Notes: generated by a model not told the origin, from the sequence alone. Counted from the stretch's first letter, positions 54,992 to 64,000 are shown. The stretch is DNA of 64,000 bases from Hyphomonadaceae bacterium (GCA_016714495.1 JADKDU010000012.1:27733-91732), one strand, 5' to 3'. Numbers and translations: made by a program.

Positions 54992-57001
54992 ATGATGATG
55001 CTCGTCATCATGGCGACGCGCGACAACGAATTCGAACCGAGGCTTGGCAAGCCGCCCGCTGACAGGCCGCCGAAGCTCAAGGGGGTACGCGCCGCCGTGC
55101 GGCAGGCGACGCGCCAGCCTCGCGCCTCCGGTCCCAAACCCCGTCAGCCAAGCGTGCGGGCGCACTTCGCCAAAGGGTCGGCTGGTCGAACACGGCAGCC
55201 GTCTGTCGCCGCCAGGCGGGTGGTCGTGAAGATGCGCTACGCTGCCAATGGCGGCGGGCGGGCGGCGCCCCTGCGCGCGCACGTCGTCTACCTCTCTCGC
55301 GAAGGGGCGCAGCGCGGACGCTCGCCCGAGGTCGCCGCCGATTCGAAGCCTGAAGATCCCACACGGTCAGTCGACTATCTGACGCGCGAGGAAGCCGGCG
55401 GATCAATCCACTTCGCATTCTACGATCGGGCGAGTGACGTGGTGGATGCAAAGGCGATCACCGCGGGCTGGTCGGAAGACCCTCGGCACTTCCGAATGAT
55501 CGTCAGCGCCGAAGACGGAGAAGCGCTTGGCGAGCTCCGTCCATTCATCCGGGAGGTCATGGCAGGGCTGGAAGCCAGGCTCGGAACGCGGCTCGAATGG
55601 CTGGCTGTCGATCACCACGACACTGACAATCCGCACACCCACGTCCTGATCCGGGGACGGCGGCCCGACGGCCAGGAACTGTTCATTCCGTCCCGGCTGA
55701 TCTCCTCCGGTATCCGGGAGCAGGCGCAGGAAATCGTCACCCGCGTCCTGGGACCGAGGCTCCACGTTGACCTGGTTCAGGAGCGGTTCGCCGACATCAG
55801 CCGGATGGCGGTAACGCCGCTGGACCGCGAGCTGGCGGCGGCCGCTCGCGCCGGGGCCATCATGCCGACCAGACCGGATCTGATCGCCCGGCTGGAGCGG
55901 CTGGAGGGATGGGGGCTGGCCGAACGGGGGACGGATGGCTGGCGTCTCGACGGCGGCCTGGCGACGCGGCTCCGGGCCATGGCCGCGCATGAGGAAGTGG
56001 TGCGCGCCGTTGCGTCAGTGCAGCCGGGCAGGGAGCCACGCCTTGTCCTTGAAGCCGATCGCGATGCTCCCGTCATCGGGGAACTCGTCCATCTCGGCCC
56101 CGTCGATGAAATCGGCGACCAGTTCCTGGCCGTCGTCGAAACCGGCAGCGGAGAACTCCGCTACGCGCGGTTCGAGCGTCCGCAGGATCTCGCTGTCCTG
56201 GCCGGCGCCGAACCGGGAGCGATCGTCAGCTTTGATCCAAATGTAGCGACGGTCCATGCCTCGGATCAGGCTGTCGCTCGGATCGCCGCGAGCAGCGGTG
56301 GTATCTACTCGACGCGAATCCACGGTGAGCTGGAGCCGAACGTCGACCACCGGCTCGTTGCCGCCAACGTTCGCAGGCTCGAGGTCATGCGGCGCATGGG
56401 GCTGGTTCAGCGGTCGGGGAATGGCGAGTTCATCGTTGGCCGCGACCACCTCGCGAACGCGATGGTATTCGAAGAGCGGTTGGTACGGCGAGCGCCGTTC
56501 TCGGTGCGGGTCGCGAGCTACTGGTCGCTTGGCGAGCAGGTCGAAGCAAGAGCCCCGACACATCTGGATCGCGTCCTGATCGGTGAGGCGGAGGGGCCCT
56601 CGGGCGAGGCCAGGATCGCGCGTGAGTTCCAGCAGGCGCTGCAGCAACGGCGACTCTTCCTCATCGAGCAGGGGTGGATGGCGCCGCATGAGGAAGCGCC
56701 ATCCAGGCAAGCGATGCAGCGACTGGCACAGCTCGAATTGACGAACCGCGCGAGGGTGCTGTCGGGCGAACTAGGCGTGCCGGTGCTGACCTATGACGCG
56801 CACCGGGTGTCAGGCGTCTACGCGCGCAGGATCGATCTCGCGCAGGGACGAATGGCGCTGATCGTCGGGGAACGGCAGGCCAATCTGGTGCCGTGGCGGC
56901 CGGCGCTCGAGAGGTTTGCCGGCCGACAAGTCGAGGGGGTCATGCGCGGGCAGGGGCTGTCTTGGAGCCTGTCGCTAGGAATCGGACTAGGTTTGGGATG
57001 A
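54992..57001 (+). CDS. Relaxase with DUF3363 domain (MOB-type)
   Basis: DNA-nicking and transfer initiator for the element, about 669 residues. The N-terminal relaxase domain shows MRYAANGGGRAAPLRAHVVYLSRE in part and the metal-binding histidines in VDHHDTDNPHTHVLIRG near residue 210. The remainder matches the DUF3363 region (AHEEVVRAVASVQPGREPRLVL, RRLEVMRRMGLVQRSGNGEF, VLTYDAHRVSGVYARRIDLAQGRMALI in parts). I prefer the start among the ATG cluster at 54992; 54935 is also open and 55010 is possible. It should work with TraG and Trb. Confidence 0.88.
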   Translation: MMMLVIMATRDNEFEPRLGKPPADRPPKLKGVRAAVRQATRQPRASGPKPRQPSVRAHFAKGSAGRTRQPSVAARRVVVKMRYAANGGGRAAPLRAHVVYLSREGAQRGRSPEVAADSKPEDPTRSVDYLTREEAGGSIHFAFYDRASDVVDAKAITAGWSEDPRHFRMIVSAEDGEALGELRPFIREVMAGLEARLGTRLEWLAVDHHDTDNPHTHVLIRGRRPDGQELFIPSRLISSGIREQAQEIVTRVLGPRLHVDLVQERFADISRMAVTPLDRELAAAARAGAIMPTRPDLIARLERLEGWGLAERGTDGWRLDGGLATRLRAMAAHEEVVRAVASVQPGREPRLVLEADRDAPVIGELVHLGPVDEIGDQFLAVVETGSGELRYARFERPQDLAVLAGAEPGAIVSFDPNVATVHASDQAVARIAASSGGIYSTRIHGELEPNVDHRLVAANVRRLEVMRRMGLVQRSGNGEFIVGRDHLANAMVFEERLVRRAPFSVRVASYWSLGEQVEARAPTHLDRVLIGEAEGPSGEARIAREFQQALQQRRLFLIEQGWMAPHEEAPSRQAMQRLAQLELTNRARVLSGELGVPVLTYDAHRVSGVYARRIDLAQGRMALIVGERQANLVPWRPALERFAGRQVEGVMRGQGLSWSLSLGIGLGLG

Positions 57002-57028
57002 CACCTCACCCGGGCTCATCTCGCTTAC

Positions 57029-57505
57029 CTATCGCGACGCGACAGTTTCCTCGGCAATCGCGGCGTCCTGCGCCGCCGTCCCGCCGGAAACGCCCAGCGC
57101 GCCAACGATCCGGCCATCCACCACGATCGGCACGCCGCCGCCGATCGCGATAACCTCGTCGGACGACAGCAGCGCCATGCGCCCACCCTGCACCCGCTCT
57201 TCCAGCTCTGCGGTCGTGAGCCGCAGCCGGGCGGACGTGCTCGCCTTCTGCTGCGCCAGCCGGATCGAGGCATAAGGCGCATCATCCATCCGCGCGAAGG
57301 CGACAAGCTCGCCCGAAGGCTCAACGACCGCAAAGACCATCTTCAGCCCCTGCGCCGCACTCTTCTCCATGCCCCGCTCGATCAGCGCGAGCGCTTCGCC
57401 CACGCCGATAGGCGAACCGTACCCGATGGCCGGCTTGGCCTGAGGCTGGGCGACGGCGGGAATGGCGGTCATGAGGGCGCACGCGATGAGTGTTTTTCGT
57501 AGCAT
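57029..57505 (-). CDS. Exported GlcG/HbpS family heme-binding protein
   Basis: A 158-residue protein with a signal peptide (MLRKTLIACALMTAIPAVAQ). The GlcG/HbpS domain shows ALALIERGMEKSAAQGLKMVFAVVEPSGELVAFARMDDAPYAS in composition and the Gly-rich end IGGGVPIVVDGRIVGALGVSGGT. The start at 57505 follows AGGAGAG. It is the last gene of a minus-strand operon with the cupin and aldo-keto reductase. Its ligand in this context is unknown. Confidence 0.85.
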   Translation of the reverse strand: MLRKTLIACALMTAIPAVAQPQAKPAIGYGSPIGVGEALALIERGMEKSAAQGLKMVFAVVEPSGELVAFARMDDAPYASIRLAQQKASTSARLRLTTAELEERVQGGRMALLSSDEVIAIGGGVPIVVDGRIVGALGVSGGTAAQDAAIAEETVASR

Positions 57506-57530
57506 CTGACTCTCCTGCTCTGGCCAGCAA

Positions 57531-58371
57531 TCAAGGTGTGGCGGGGCCGTTCGCATATTCGGCGTCGGAAACATGTTCCAGCCATTCGACACCCGTGCCT
57601 TCTGACAGCGCCACATGGGTCATCGACGAGGACGCCGTCGCGCCATGCCAGTGCTTCTCGCCGGGCGCCAGCATGACGACATCCCCGGCGCAGATGCGCT
57701 CGATGGGGCTGCCCTCGCGCTGCGTCCATCCACACCCTTCGGTGACAACCAGTGTCTGTCCGCGCTCATGTATGTGCCAGGCGCTTCTGGCGCCCGCCTC
57801 GAAGCGGACGGTCGCTCCACGGATGCGTGCGCCGTCTGCGCCGCTGAAGGGCGCCGTGACCTGCACCGAGCCCGTGAAGTTGGAAGCCGCGCCTGCCGTG
57901 GCCGTGCCCGACCCCCTGCGTATGATCCGCTGGCGGTCTGCGTCAGTGAGAACCGGCGCCTGCATGTCGGCGGCCGTGAACCCGCGCGCCTCCATCACCT
58001 GCCGCACTTCGCTGAGCGCCGAGACCGCGTTCGGCCAACCCGCATAGAATGCGAGGTGTGATCACCGCGCCGATCTCTGCCGGCTGCACGCCGTTGTCGA
58101 GCGCGCGGTTGACGTGGCCCCTCATCTGCCCCGTATGCCCGCCCTTGATCAGCGCCGACAGCGTGACCATGCTGCGGTCCCGTGGCGAGAGGTCGCTCCC
58201 GCTCCAGACGTCGCCGAACAGAACTTCGTCGGTATAGCCCGCCAGCTCAGGCGCGACCCAGCGCATATCCTCCGGCGCAACCCGTGGCGCCGGTTCCTGC
58301 GCCGCTGCCGGCGCAGCCAGTGTCGCGCCCAACGCCGCCGTGGCGATCACGCCCATGACCAACGATCTCAT
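57531..58371 (-). pseudogene. Carboxymuconolactone decarboxylase-cupin fusion, frameshifted
   Basis: From 58371 the frame gives a signal peptide (ending APAAAQEP) and a carboxymuconolactone decarboxylase/AhpD-like domain (DLSPRDRSMVTLSALIKGGHTGQMRGHVNRALDNGV in parts) that breaks at about 58056-58060. The sequence continues in another frame as LAFYAGWPNAVSALSEVRQVMEARG and then a cupin (ARSAWHIHERGQTLVVTEG, GDVVMLAPGEKHWHGA) to 57531. Two missing bases in a CA repeat would explain it. Intact homologues are single fusion proteins. It overlaps the aldo-keto reductase gene by 4 bp. Confidence 0.78.
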
Positions 58372-59519
58372 TGGCGCACCTGCGGCGGCGCTTCGCGGCC
58401 CGAATGCACCAGCACGGCGTCTGGCAGGCGCTGGCCGCGCACCTCGATGGCGCGCACCGCCGTGTTGAGTTCGACCAGTTCGTCAGACGTGAACCTGATC
58501 GCAGCGGCGCCAGTGTTCTGGATCATGTGCGCCGCATTGGTGGTCCCCGGGATCGGCACGATCCACGGCTTCTGCGCCATCAGCCAAGCCAGCGCGATCT
58601 GCGATGGCGCGGCCTCCTTGCGCTCGCCCCATGTCTTCAGGATCGCAACAAGCTGCAGGTTGTGCGGCAGGTTCTCTGGCGAGAAACGGGCCTCCACCGC
58701 GCGAATATCGCCCGGGGCGAAACGTGCATTCGCATCGATCCATCCGGTGAGGAACTGCGCGCCAAGCGGGCTCCACGGCACGAAGCCGATGCCCAGCTCC
58801 TCGCAAAGCGGTAGCACCTCCTGCTCCGGCTCGCGCCACAACATCGAGTACTCGTTCTGCACCGCCGTGACAGGCAAGGTCGCGTGCGCACGACGAAGCG
58901 TATTCAGCCCCATCTCGCACAGGCCCCAATGTTTGACCTTCCCCTGCCGCATGAGGTCCTGCACTGCGCCGGCGACGTCTTCGATCGGCACGTCCGGATC
59001 AACGCGATGCTGATAGAGGAGGTCGATGCGATCCGTGCGCAGGCGCCGAAGCATGGCCTCGACGGCAAGCTTGATGTGATCAGGGCGGCTATTGAGCCCC
59101 GGCCGCCGTTCGCCGGTTTCCAGATCGATGTTCCAGCCGAACTTCGATGTGATCACCACTTCGTCGCGGAATGGCTGCATTGCGTCGCCCAGGATGCGCT
59201 CGCACTCATGCGGGCCATACGCCTCGGCCGTGTCGAAGAACCTGACGCCGGAATCGAATGCCGTACGGATGAGGTTCACCATCTCGGGCCGGTAAGGCGT
59301 TTCAGTTGTGTACTTGCGGAAGTTGTTCTGCACGCCAAGGCCGATGCTCGAAACTTCGAGACTGCCAAGCCGGCGGCGATCCAGGCTTGGCCGCTGCGAT
59401 GCCCCCAGGTCGCCCGGAGGCGCGCTTGCGCACGCTGCCGCCGCCAGCGCGGGCAAGGCAATGCCTGCAGTGAGCAGGCTGCGGCGGCCAATATCCATTG
59501 AGGAATTCGATGCGGGCAT
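58368..59519 (-). CDS. Tat-exported aldo/keto reductase
   Basis: A 383-residue aldo-keto reductase with a twin-arginine signal (GRRSLLTAGIALPALAAAAC). Family motifs: FDSGVRFFDTAEAYGPHE with the catalytic Tyr, ITSKFGW with the Lys, DRIDLLYQHRVDP and PWIVPIPGTTNAAH. It would act on carbonyl compounds with NAD(P)H outside the cytoplasm, which is odd for the cofactor but seen in this group. First gene of the minus-strand cargo operon; divergent from a LysR regulator. Confidence 0.9.
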   Translation of the reverse strand: MPASNSSMDIGRRSLLTAGIALPALAAAACASAPPGDLGASQRPSLDRRRLGSLEVSSIGLGVQNNFRKYTTETPYRPEMVNLIRTAFDSGVRFFDTAEAYGPHECERILGDAMQPFRDEVVITSKFGWNIDLETGERRPGLNSRPDHIKLAVEAMLRRLRTDRIDLLYQHRVDPDVPIEDVAGAVQDLMRQGKVKHWGLCEMGLNTLRRAHATLPVTAVQNEYSMLWREPEQEVLPLCEELGIGFVPWSPLGAQFLTGWIDANARFAPGDIRAVEARFSPENLPHNLQLVAILKTWGERKEAAPSQIALAWLMAQKPWIVPIPGTTNAAHMIQNTGAAAIRFTSDELVELNTAVRAIEVRGQRLPDAVLVHSGREAPPQVRQ

Positions 59520-59612
59520 ACGTGGCTCCTTCGTTCAGCTTCGGAGGTAGACCTTGGCCAGCACATTGATTAGACACTGAATGGTGCATGAACCTATTCC
59601 CAGGGCTTATAT

Positions 59613-60509
59613 ATGGCGCGCGAGGATCTTTCGGACCTCTCGGTCTTTGTCGTCGTTGCAGAGGAGCGGAGCTTCACGCGGGCGGCGGCCAAACTCGGTA
59701 CATCTCAATCGGCGGTAAGCCAGACGATCCGCCGCCTGGAGGCGCGGCTCGGCCTGCGCCTGCTCACCCGCACCACGCGCAGCGTCGCGCCGACACAGGC
59801 CGGCGACCGGTTGCTCGCCGGGTTGCGCCCTGCGCTCAGCGAGATCGAGCACCAGCTCACCGGACTTACCGAGCTGCGCGACAAACCCGCCGGAATCGTT
59901 CGGATCACGACGGGTCAGCACGCCGCGGACACGATCCTGTGGCCGGTCATCGAGCGCCTTCTGCCGAATTATCCCGACGTGCAGGTCGAGCTGTCAGTCG
60001 ACACCGGCCTGCGGGATATCGTTGCAGACAGGTTCGACGCCGGTGTCCGACTGGGGGAGCAGGTCGACAAGGACATGATCGCCGTCCGCATCGGGCCGGA
60101 CCTCCGCATGGCCGTGGTCGCGGCGCCGAAATACTTCCGGAAACGCGGCAGGCCGGCAACGCCGCACGACCTTGCCCAGCACAGCTGCATCAACCTCCGC
60201 TTTCCCACGCTGGGCGGCGTCTATGTTTGGGAGTTCGAGAAGAACGAGCGCGAACTGCTTGTCCGTGTCGGCGGGCAGCTGACGTTCAACGAGAGCGGAC
60301 TCATCGTGAAGGCGGCCTGCGCGGGCCTCGGCGTCGCGTTTGTGCTGGAGGACCACGTCAGAGAGCACATCGCGAAAGGCCGCCTCGAGCGCGTGCTGGT
60401 CGACTGGTGCCCTCCGTTTTCGGGCTATCACCTCTACTATCCCAGCCGCCGCCAACCGGCGCCGGCTTTCGCGCTGTTGCTCGGCGCCCTCAAGACTGGA
60501 ACGGAATGA
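59613..60509 (+). CDS. LysR family regulator of the cargo operon
   Basis: A 298-residue LysR regulator with helix-turn-helix (FVVVAEERSFTRAAAKLGTSQSAVSQTIRRLEARLGLRLL in parts) and effector domain (VADRFDAGVRLGE, NESGLIVKAACAGLGVAFV). It belongs to the group often found divergent from aldo-keto reductase and decarboxylase genes, as here, so it probably controls them. The gap 60510-60787 after it contains no gene. Confidence 0.9.
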   Translation: MAREDLSDLSVFVVVAEERSFTRAAAKLGTSQSAVSQTIRRLEARLGLRLLTRTTRSVAPTQAGDRLLAGLRPALSEIEHQLTGLTELRDKPAGIVRITTGQHAADTILWPVIERLLPNYPDVQVELSVDTGLRDIVADRFDAGVRLGEQVDKDMIAVRIGPDLRMAVVAAPKYFRKRGRPATPHDLAQHSCINLRFPTLGGVYVWEFEKNERELLVRVGGQLTFNESGLIVKAACAGLGVAFVLEDHVREHIAKGRLERVLVDWCPPFSGYHLYYPSRRQPAPAFALLLGALKTGTE

Positions 60510-60787
60510 GCATTCAGCCACCGCCGCCGCTAGCTAGTCGAATGCTGCCCAGCTTCAACTTCGAACGGCCCGGTTCAGCGAATTTCGGATCTGTCAGGGC
60601 GATTGCAGTAGGAAGAGCTTTGCCGTGGTCTGTATTGGCCGTCGGTTAGGCTCCTTTTCCTGGCAAGCAGTGTCTTCTCGCCCGAGTAGAATTCTGCACC
60701 GTGAATCCACCGCAAACACGCGCGTCGGTTTCAAGCGGTTGAACTCTGACCAAGCCCGCGCCCAATAACGATGGCGTGGAGTGCGTG

Positions 60788-61264
60788 ATGAAGGGCAGAC
60801 CAGCGAGGGTCGCTAACAAGCCGAAGGGTTCGGCGCAGCTCGACCTGTTTTCTCGGCCGTTCCCGACAGCCGTCGAAGCAAGAACCCCGCTCGTGGTCGA
60901 GCCGGTGCGCGCCACCGTCATCGCGCAGGAGAGACAGCAACCGGCCGTGAACCCGCTCGATCCGCTTCTCGACTACATACTCGGCGCATCGCGTGGTCGA
61001 GGTCGGCCGCAGAACATCTTGAATGCCGTTGTCGCGTCGGTCGCCGAACCGCGCCGCCTGCTCGATGTTCGCGAAGCCGCGCTGCGGCTTGGTCTGTCAA
61101 AGTCGACACTCGACAAGATGAGGTGCCTGGGTCGCGGTCCACGATTTATCCGAGCGACCGACCGCGCCATCCGCTATGACCCGGCGGACCTCGAAGCCTT
61201 CGCAGCGGAGCGACGCCGTCAGTCGACTTCGCAGGACGCAGCATCCGCCGCGATGGGCGCCTAA
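60788..61264 (+). CDS. Excisionase/AlpA-like helix-turn-helix protein
   Basis: A 158-residue protein whose C-terminal part is a MerR/AlpA-like DNA-binding domain: LLDVREAALRLGLSKSTLDKMRCLGRGPRFIRA, then YDPADLEAFAAERR. The N-terminal half is low in recognisable structure. A GTG start at 60776 is also possible. It lies 155 bp from the attachment core and about 475 bp from the integrase, consistent with a recombination directionality factor. Confidence 0.7.
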   Translation: MKGRPARVANKPKGSAQLDLFSRPFPTAVEARTPLVVEPVRATVIAQERQQPAVNPLDPLLDYILGASRGRGRPQNILNAVVASVAEPRRLLDVREAALRLGLSKSTLDKMRCLGRGPRFIRATDRAIRYDPADLEAFAAERRRQSTSQDAASAAMGA

Positions 61265-61418
61265 GGCCGTTCAATCGATTTTTGGAAACGCCGTCTCACG
61301 CCAGCAAACGGGGCGTGTCGCGCTCAATTGCTGTGAATGATTTTGGCTGGCGGTGCTTCCGATGTGCTTCCGGGTGCACATCGCGGCGAGTAAGTGTTGA
61401 GCTAAGTTCTTGAAAAGA

Positions 61419-61464
61419 TGGTGCTGCCTAGGTGACTTGAACACCTGACCCCCGCATTACGAAT
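61419..61464 (-). other. Attachment core: 3' end of tRNA-Thr(CGT) from the anticodon loop
   Basis: Read on the minus strand this is ATTCGTAAT (anticodon loop with CGT), the 3' anticodon strand TGCGG, a perfect T-arm (AGGTG-TTCAAGT-CACCT), the acceptor strand AGGCAGC, the discriminator A and CCA. The 5' half of the tRNA is absent: the bases beyond 61464 cannot form the anticodon stem and no GCTGCCT is found. It is therefore a tRNA-derived att core, not a working tRNA gene. Confidence 0.8.
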
Positions 61465-61627
61465 CCAGAACTGGCGTCCGCGGTCGGCTGAGTCGGCATG
61501 CATCAGCGACTGCCACCTTCCATAACCTGCTGTAGCATCGCGTGGCAATTTCGCTGATGCCACAAGGGTTTGCAGCGCTACTCACAGTCCGCAAATCCAT
61601 CAGAGAGGAAGGTCCGATGGCAATTTA

Positions 61628-61691
61628 TGTTTCCTCCTGTTTCCTCAAATCACCCCGATCCCGTGCACGGTGATGCCCAGGTGATGCCCAG
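61628..61691. repeat. Short tandem repeats between att core and integrase
   Basis: TGTTTCCTC occurs at 61628 and 61638, and GTGATGCCCAG at 61670 and 61681 back to back. Paired short repeats beside an integrase gene are typical of arm-type binding sites. The rest of 61265-61738 shows no gene. Confidence 0.4.
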
Positions 61692-61738
61692 AAATCTCGC
61701 GCTAGGGTCTCAGAAATAGAGCAAAAACGGGGGTTCCG

Positions 61739-63027
61739 GTGCGCCTGACCAAACGATCTGTCGATGCGGTGATGCCCGAAGCGGTGGATCGCATCTATTG
61801 GGACGACGAGCTTCCGATGTTCGGACTTCGCGTCAGGCCCGCTGGCAAGAAGACATTCGTCGTTCAGTATCGTGTGGGCGGCGGTCGCAAGGCGAGGCTC
61901 AAGAAACTCACCGTCGGCGTCTACGGAACCTCGACCGTGGACGAGGCCCGGATTGAAGCGAAAGCGGTTCTGCGGAAAGCGGGGCTCGGGGAAGATCCAG
62001 CGGAGGAACGTCTTCGCCATCGGACGGCTGCAACGGTTGCCGAGCTCATCGACATCTGGTCGACAACAGGTGTCACGACCAACCGACGGACCGGCGAGCC
62101 TCGCTCCCAGCAGAATATCGCCAACGAGGTGGCGCAGGCCAACCACCACCTGAAACCGCTGATTGGACACCGCCCCGTCGTCGATCTTACGCAGAAGTGA
62201 CATCGAGCACCTCCGCAATCAGATCGCCAAGGAGACTCGCACCAAGCGGAAGGAGGAAGCGTGGCCTCGTCAACGTCAAGGGAGGTGCAGGCACAGCTGC
62301 CCGTACGATCCGCCTGCTGTCGTCAATCCTGTCCTTCGCAGTTGATCAAAGGCTGATTGAGCGGAATCCGGCATTGGGGGTCAAACTGGCTCCGAGCCAG
62401 AAGCGGCACCGCTATCTTAGCGCCGCGGAGATCAGACAGCTCGGTCAGGCGCTTGATACGCCCGCTCCCTCGCCGACGGCTGGCAAGGCAGCAACCATCA
62501 TCCGGCTCCTCATCCTGACGGGTGCGCGTCGCGGCGAGATTGAAGCCCTGAAATGGCCCGAAGTGGACTTTGAGTTCGGGATGCTCCGGCTCGAGAGCAG
62601 CAAGACCGGCGCAAAGATCATTCCTCTGGCCGGGGCTGCCATCGACCTGCTGGCGGCCGAGCGCGAATGGGCGAGCGACAATGCAAAGTGGGTGTTTCCG
62701 GCGGCGCGCTCGGACGGGCACTTCGATGGACTCTCCAAGGAGTGGCGTCGGATCCGCAAGGCGGCCGGCATCGGCGATGTCCGCATTCACGACTTGAGGC
62801 ACACGTTCGCCAGCGTTGGTGCGAGTGGCGGGATCGGGCTTCCGCTTATCGGCGGGATCCTCGGTCACCGACAGGCGTCCACGACTCAGCGATATGCGCA
62901 CCTGGCAGACACGCCGCTTCGGCGAGCCGCCGATGAAATCGGGCGACAGATCGCTGCGAAGCTGGCGGCGCCGGTATCGACAGATGGCCGCCGTGTCGTG
63001 CGCACGATTGAGAGAGCGAGGCCGTAG
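61739..63027 (+). pseudogene. int: Tyrosine site-specific integrase, two frameshifts
   Basis: The N-terminal part (from GTG 61739, MRLTKRSVDAVMPEAVDRIYW...DELPMFGLRVRPAGKKTFVVQY) breaks near 62190. A middle piece SDIEHLRNQIAKETRTKRK is in a second frame. The catalytic domain GLVNVKGGAGTAARTIRLLSSILSF in part, with Arg in LILTGARRGEIEALKW, HDLRHTFAS, LGHRQASTTQRYAHL (His and Tyr), is in a third frame to 63027. All catalytic residues are present, so the gene is either a recent pseudogene or misassembled. It belongs to the tRNA-targeting P4/ICE-type integrases. Confidence 0.85.
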
Positions 63028-63208
63028 CCAATCACTTGGACTGGGAGCAGCCGGCGAACACATTCGGGAGGTGCCGGGGCTGCTTCCGCGCGCGATACAA
63101 AATCTGTGAATTCAAGCGTCGGCGAGTGACACCTGGCCCTCACGCTAAATCAACGCGATGGCGTGCCGATCAACGTCGGACCCCACGCCGGTTCACAGAC
63201 AGCTCCGT

Positions 63209-63950
63209 TTAGCCATCAACCGCCAGTTCTGGTGCTTTAGCGCCCGGCACTTCGGCGTCGCGAAGCTCGCGTTCCGCCCCCGCCAGTGCATCTCTATCCA
63301 TATCGGTCTGGCGAACCATCCACTGGAGATAATCGACCGGCGCTTCAGCCCATTTCATGCCGCGATGCTTCCCGAACGGGATCGCAGGCAGGTGCTTTGG
63401 CTCTTCGGTCCAAGCGATCATTTGCTCGATCGTTGTCTCCTTGAGGAGCTCGACCAAAACGTGGGCGGTTACCCAGGCGTCCGGACCTGCGCGGTGCGGC
63501 GGCATGGCGTAGGCAGGATCAATGCTTAGCTCGCGCCAATAGCGAAGGACCTGGTTTGAGTGCCGCGGTGCGTCCGGCCACAGATGGAGTGCAACCTTGT
63601 AGGTGCAGATCCACGGCAGGCCGGCTGTGACCTCCGGGTGACGAACTGCCGCTCAAACTCGGCGTTGTGGGCAACAAGCACATCAGGTGTCTCGCCACCC
63701 CAGACGGCCTGACGCAGCCGCTCGGGCGTGCAGACAGGTGTCTGGTCGTCGAAGTCGGCCTCAGTGATGTGGTGCACCGCCTTGGTCTCAGGCAGGAAAG
63801 CCACCGCGGAGGCCGATACAGTCGTGCCATCGGTCGTTCGATTTCGGCCGTACCGCCCCCGGTGACGACGTCAGCCCGCCCGAACTCGATGATCTCGGCG
63901 GGCGGCTCTATACCCGTCGTCTCTAGATCGATCACACGAAGCCGGGTCAC
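63209..63950 (-). pseudogene. DnaQ-like 3'-5' exonuclease, frameshifted
   Basis: The GTG start at 63950 gives MTRLRVIDLETTGIEPPAEIIEFG (first DxE motif). Frame breaks lie near 63810 and 63645. The middle piece has PDVLVAHNAEFERQF and the last piece has HRAGPDAWVTAHVL (final His and Asp of DEDDh) and PFGKHRGMKWAEAPVDYLQWMV, a tail seen in exonuclease-like proteins. It converges on the integrase. The role is probably DNA repair or restriction of nucleic acids within the element. Confidence 0.75.
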
Positions 63951-64000
63951 AGGTAGGTCCTCATAGGTCGAAATGCACGGTCAACGCTGCAGCGTGGTCT

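Noticed and set aside
59588..60649. 353-codon frame overlapping the LysR gene in another frame
   Set aside because: Arg/Pro-rich composition typical of a shifted GC-rich frame; the LysR frame is clearly the coding one.
61419..61495. A complete tRNA-Thr gene
   Set aside because: Only the 3' part from the anticodon loop is present; the 5' acceptor and D-arm are missing.
1..64000. CRISPR arrays and rRNA genes
   Set aside because: No regularly spaced direct repeats and no rRNA-like sequence were seen on reading through the window.

Overview
The window looks like an alphaproteobacterial genome: GC-rich, with a Paracoccus-type narR / fused-narK / narGHJI cluster, a Trb-type conjugation system with the gene order usual in alphaproteobacteria, and a LexA-type GTTC-N7-GTTC box. 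The genus cannot be told. The left third is an anaerobic nitrate-respiration and nitrogen-oxide-stress region. The right two thirds is an integrative conjugative element or conjugative plasmid backbone that ends near a tRNA-Thr-derived attachment site.

Region 1 (1-17.4 kb): the 3' end of a B12-dependent, oxygen-independent ribonucleotide reductase, then nnrS, moaA behind an FNR-type box, a Crp/Fnr regulator resembling NarR, and a divergent nitrate operon (fused NarK, NarG, NarH, NarJ, an outer-membrane porin remnant, NarI, a parvulin PPIase, a hemerythrin-like protein, a beta-carbonic anhydrase and MobA). MoaA and MobA supply molybdenum cofactor for NarG, NarJ and the PPIase are maturation factors, and NarK moves nitrate and nitrite.

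Region 2 (17.6-23.2 kb): a MarR regulator with a Cys/His-rich tail and a redox operon (thioredoxin-like protein, lipoprotein, TlpA-like redoxin). Near-identical operators lie in front of both. Next come NsrR with a group III truncated hemoglobin and a DUF1971 protein (nitric oxide response), and an exported Fe/Mn superoxide dismutase.

Region 3 (23.3-36.6 kb): traG-copG-trbB-C-D-E-J-L-F-G-I on the minus strand, diverging from a LysR regulator and the pilin peptidase TraF.

Region 4 (37-51.9 kb): maintenance, defence and anti-defence genes: IetA/IetS (AAA ATPase plus subtilase, preceded by an SOS-like promoter), a ParB-like protein, SSB, a DUF6876 protein, ArdC, and an AbiEi/AbiEii-type toxin-antitoxin pair. 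A hybrid sensor kinase sits between two copies of a 206-bp structured repeat. Inverted repeats sharing a CAAGGG/CCCTTG core precede several genes.

Region 5 (52-64 kb): a decayed IS66 element with intact ends and an 8-bp target duplication, a MOB relaxase, a small oxidoreductase cargo operon with a divergent LysR, an excisionase-like protein, a 46-bp tRNA-Thr(CGT) 3'-end core, a tyrosine integrase and a DnaQ-like exonuclease.

Many genes carry single frameshifts (narK, the porin, the PPIase, a lipoprotein, trbI, the decarboxylase-cupin gene, integrase, exonuclease, IS66). This means real decay, consensus errors in the assembly, or both. The very long genes narG, trbE and ietS are intact.
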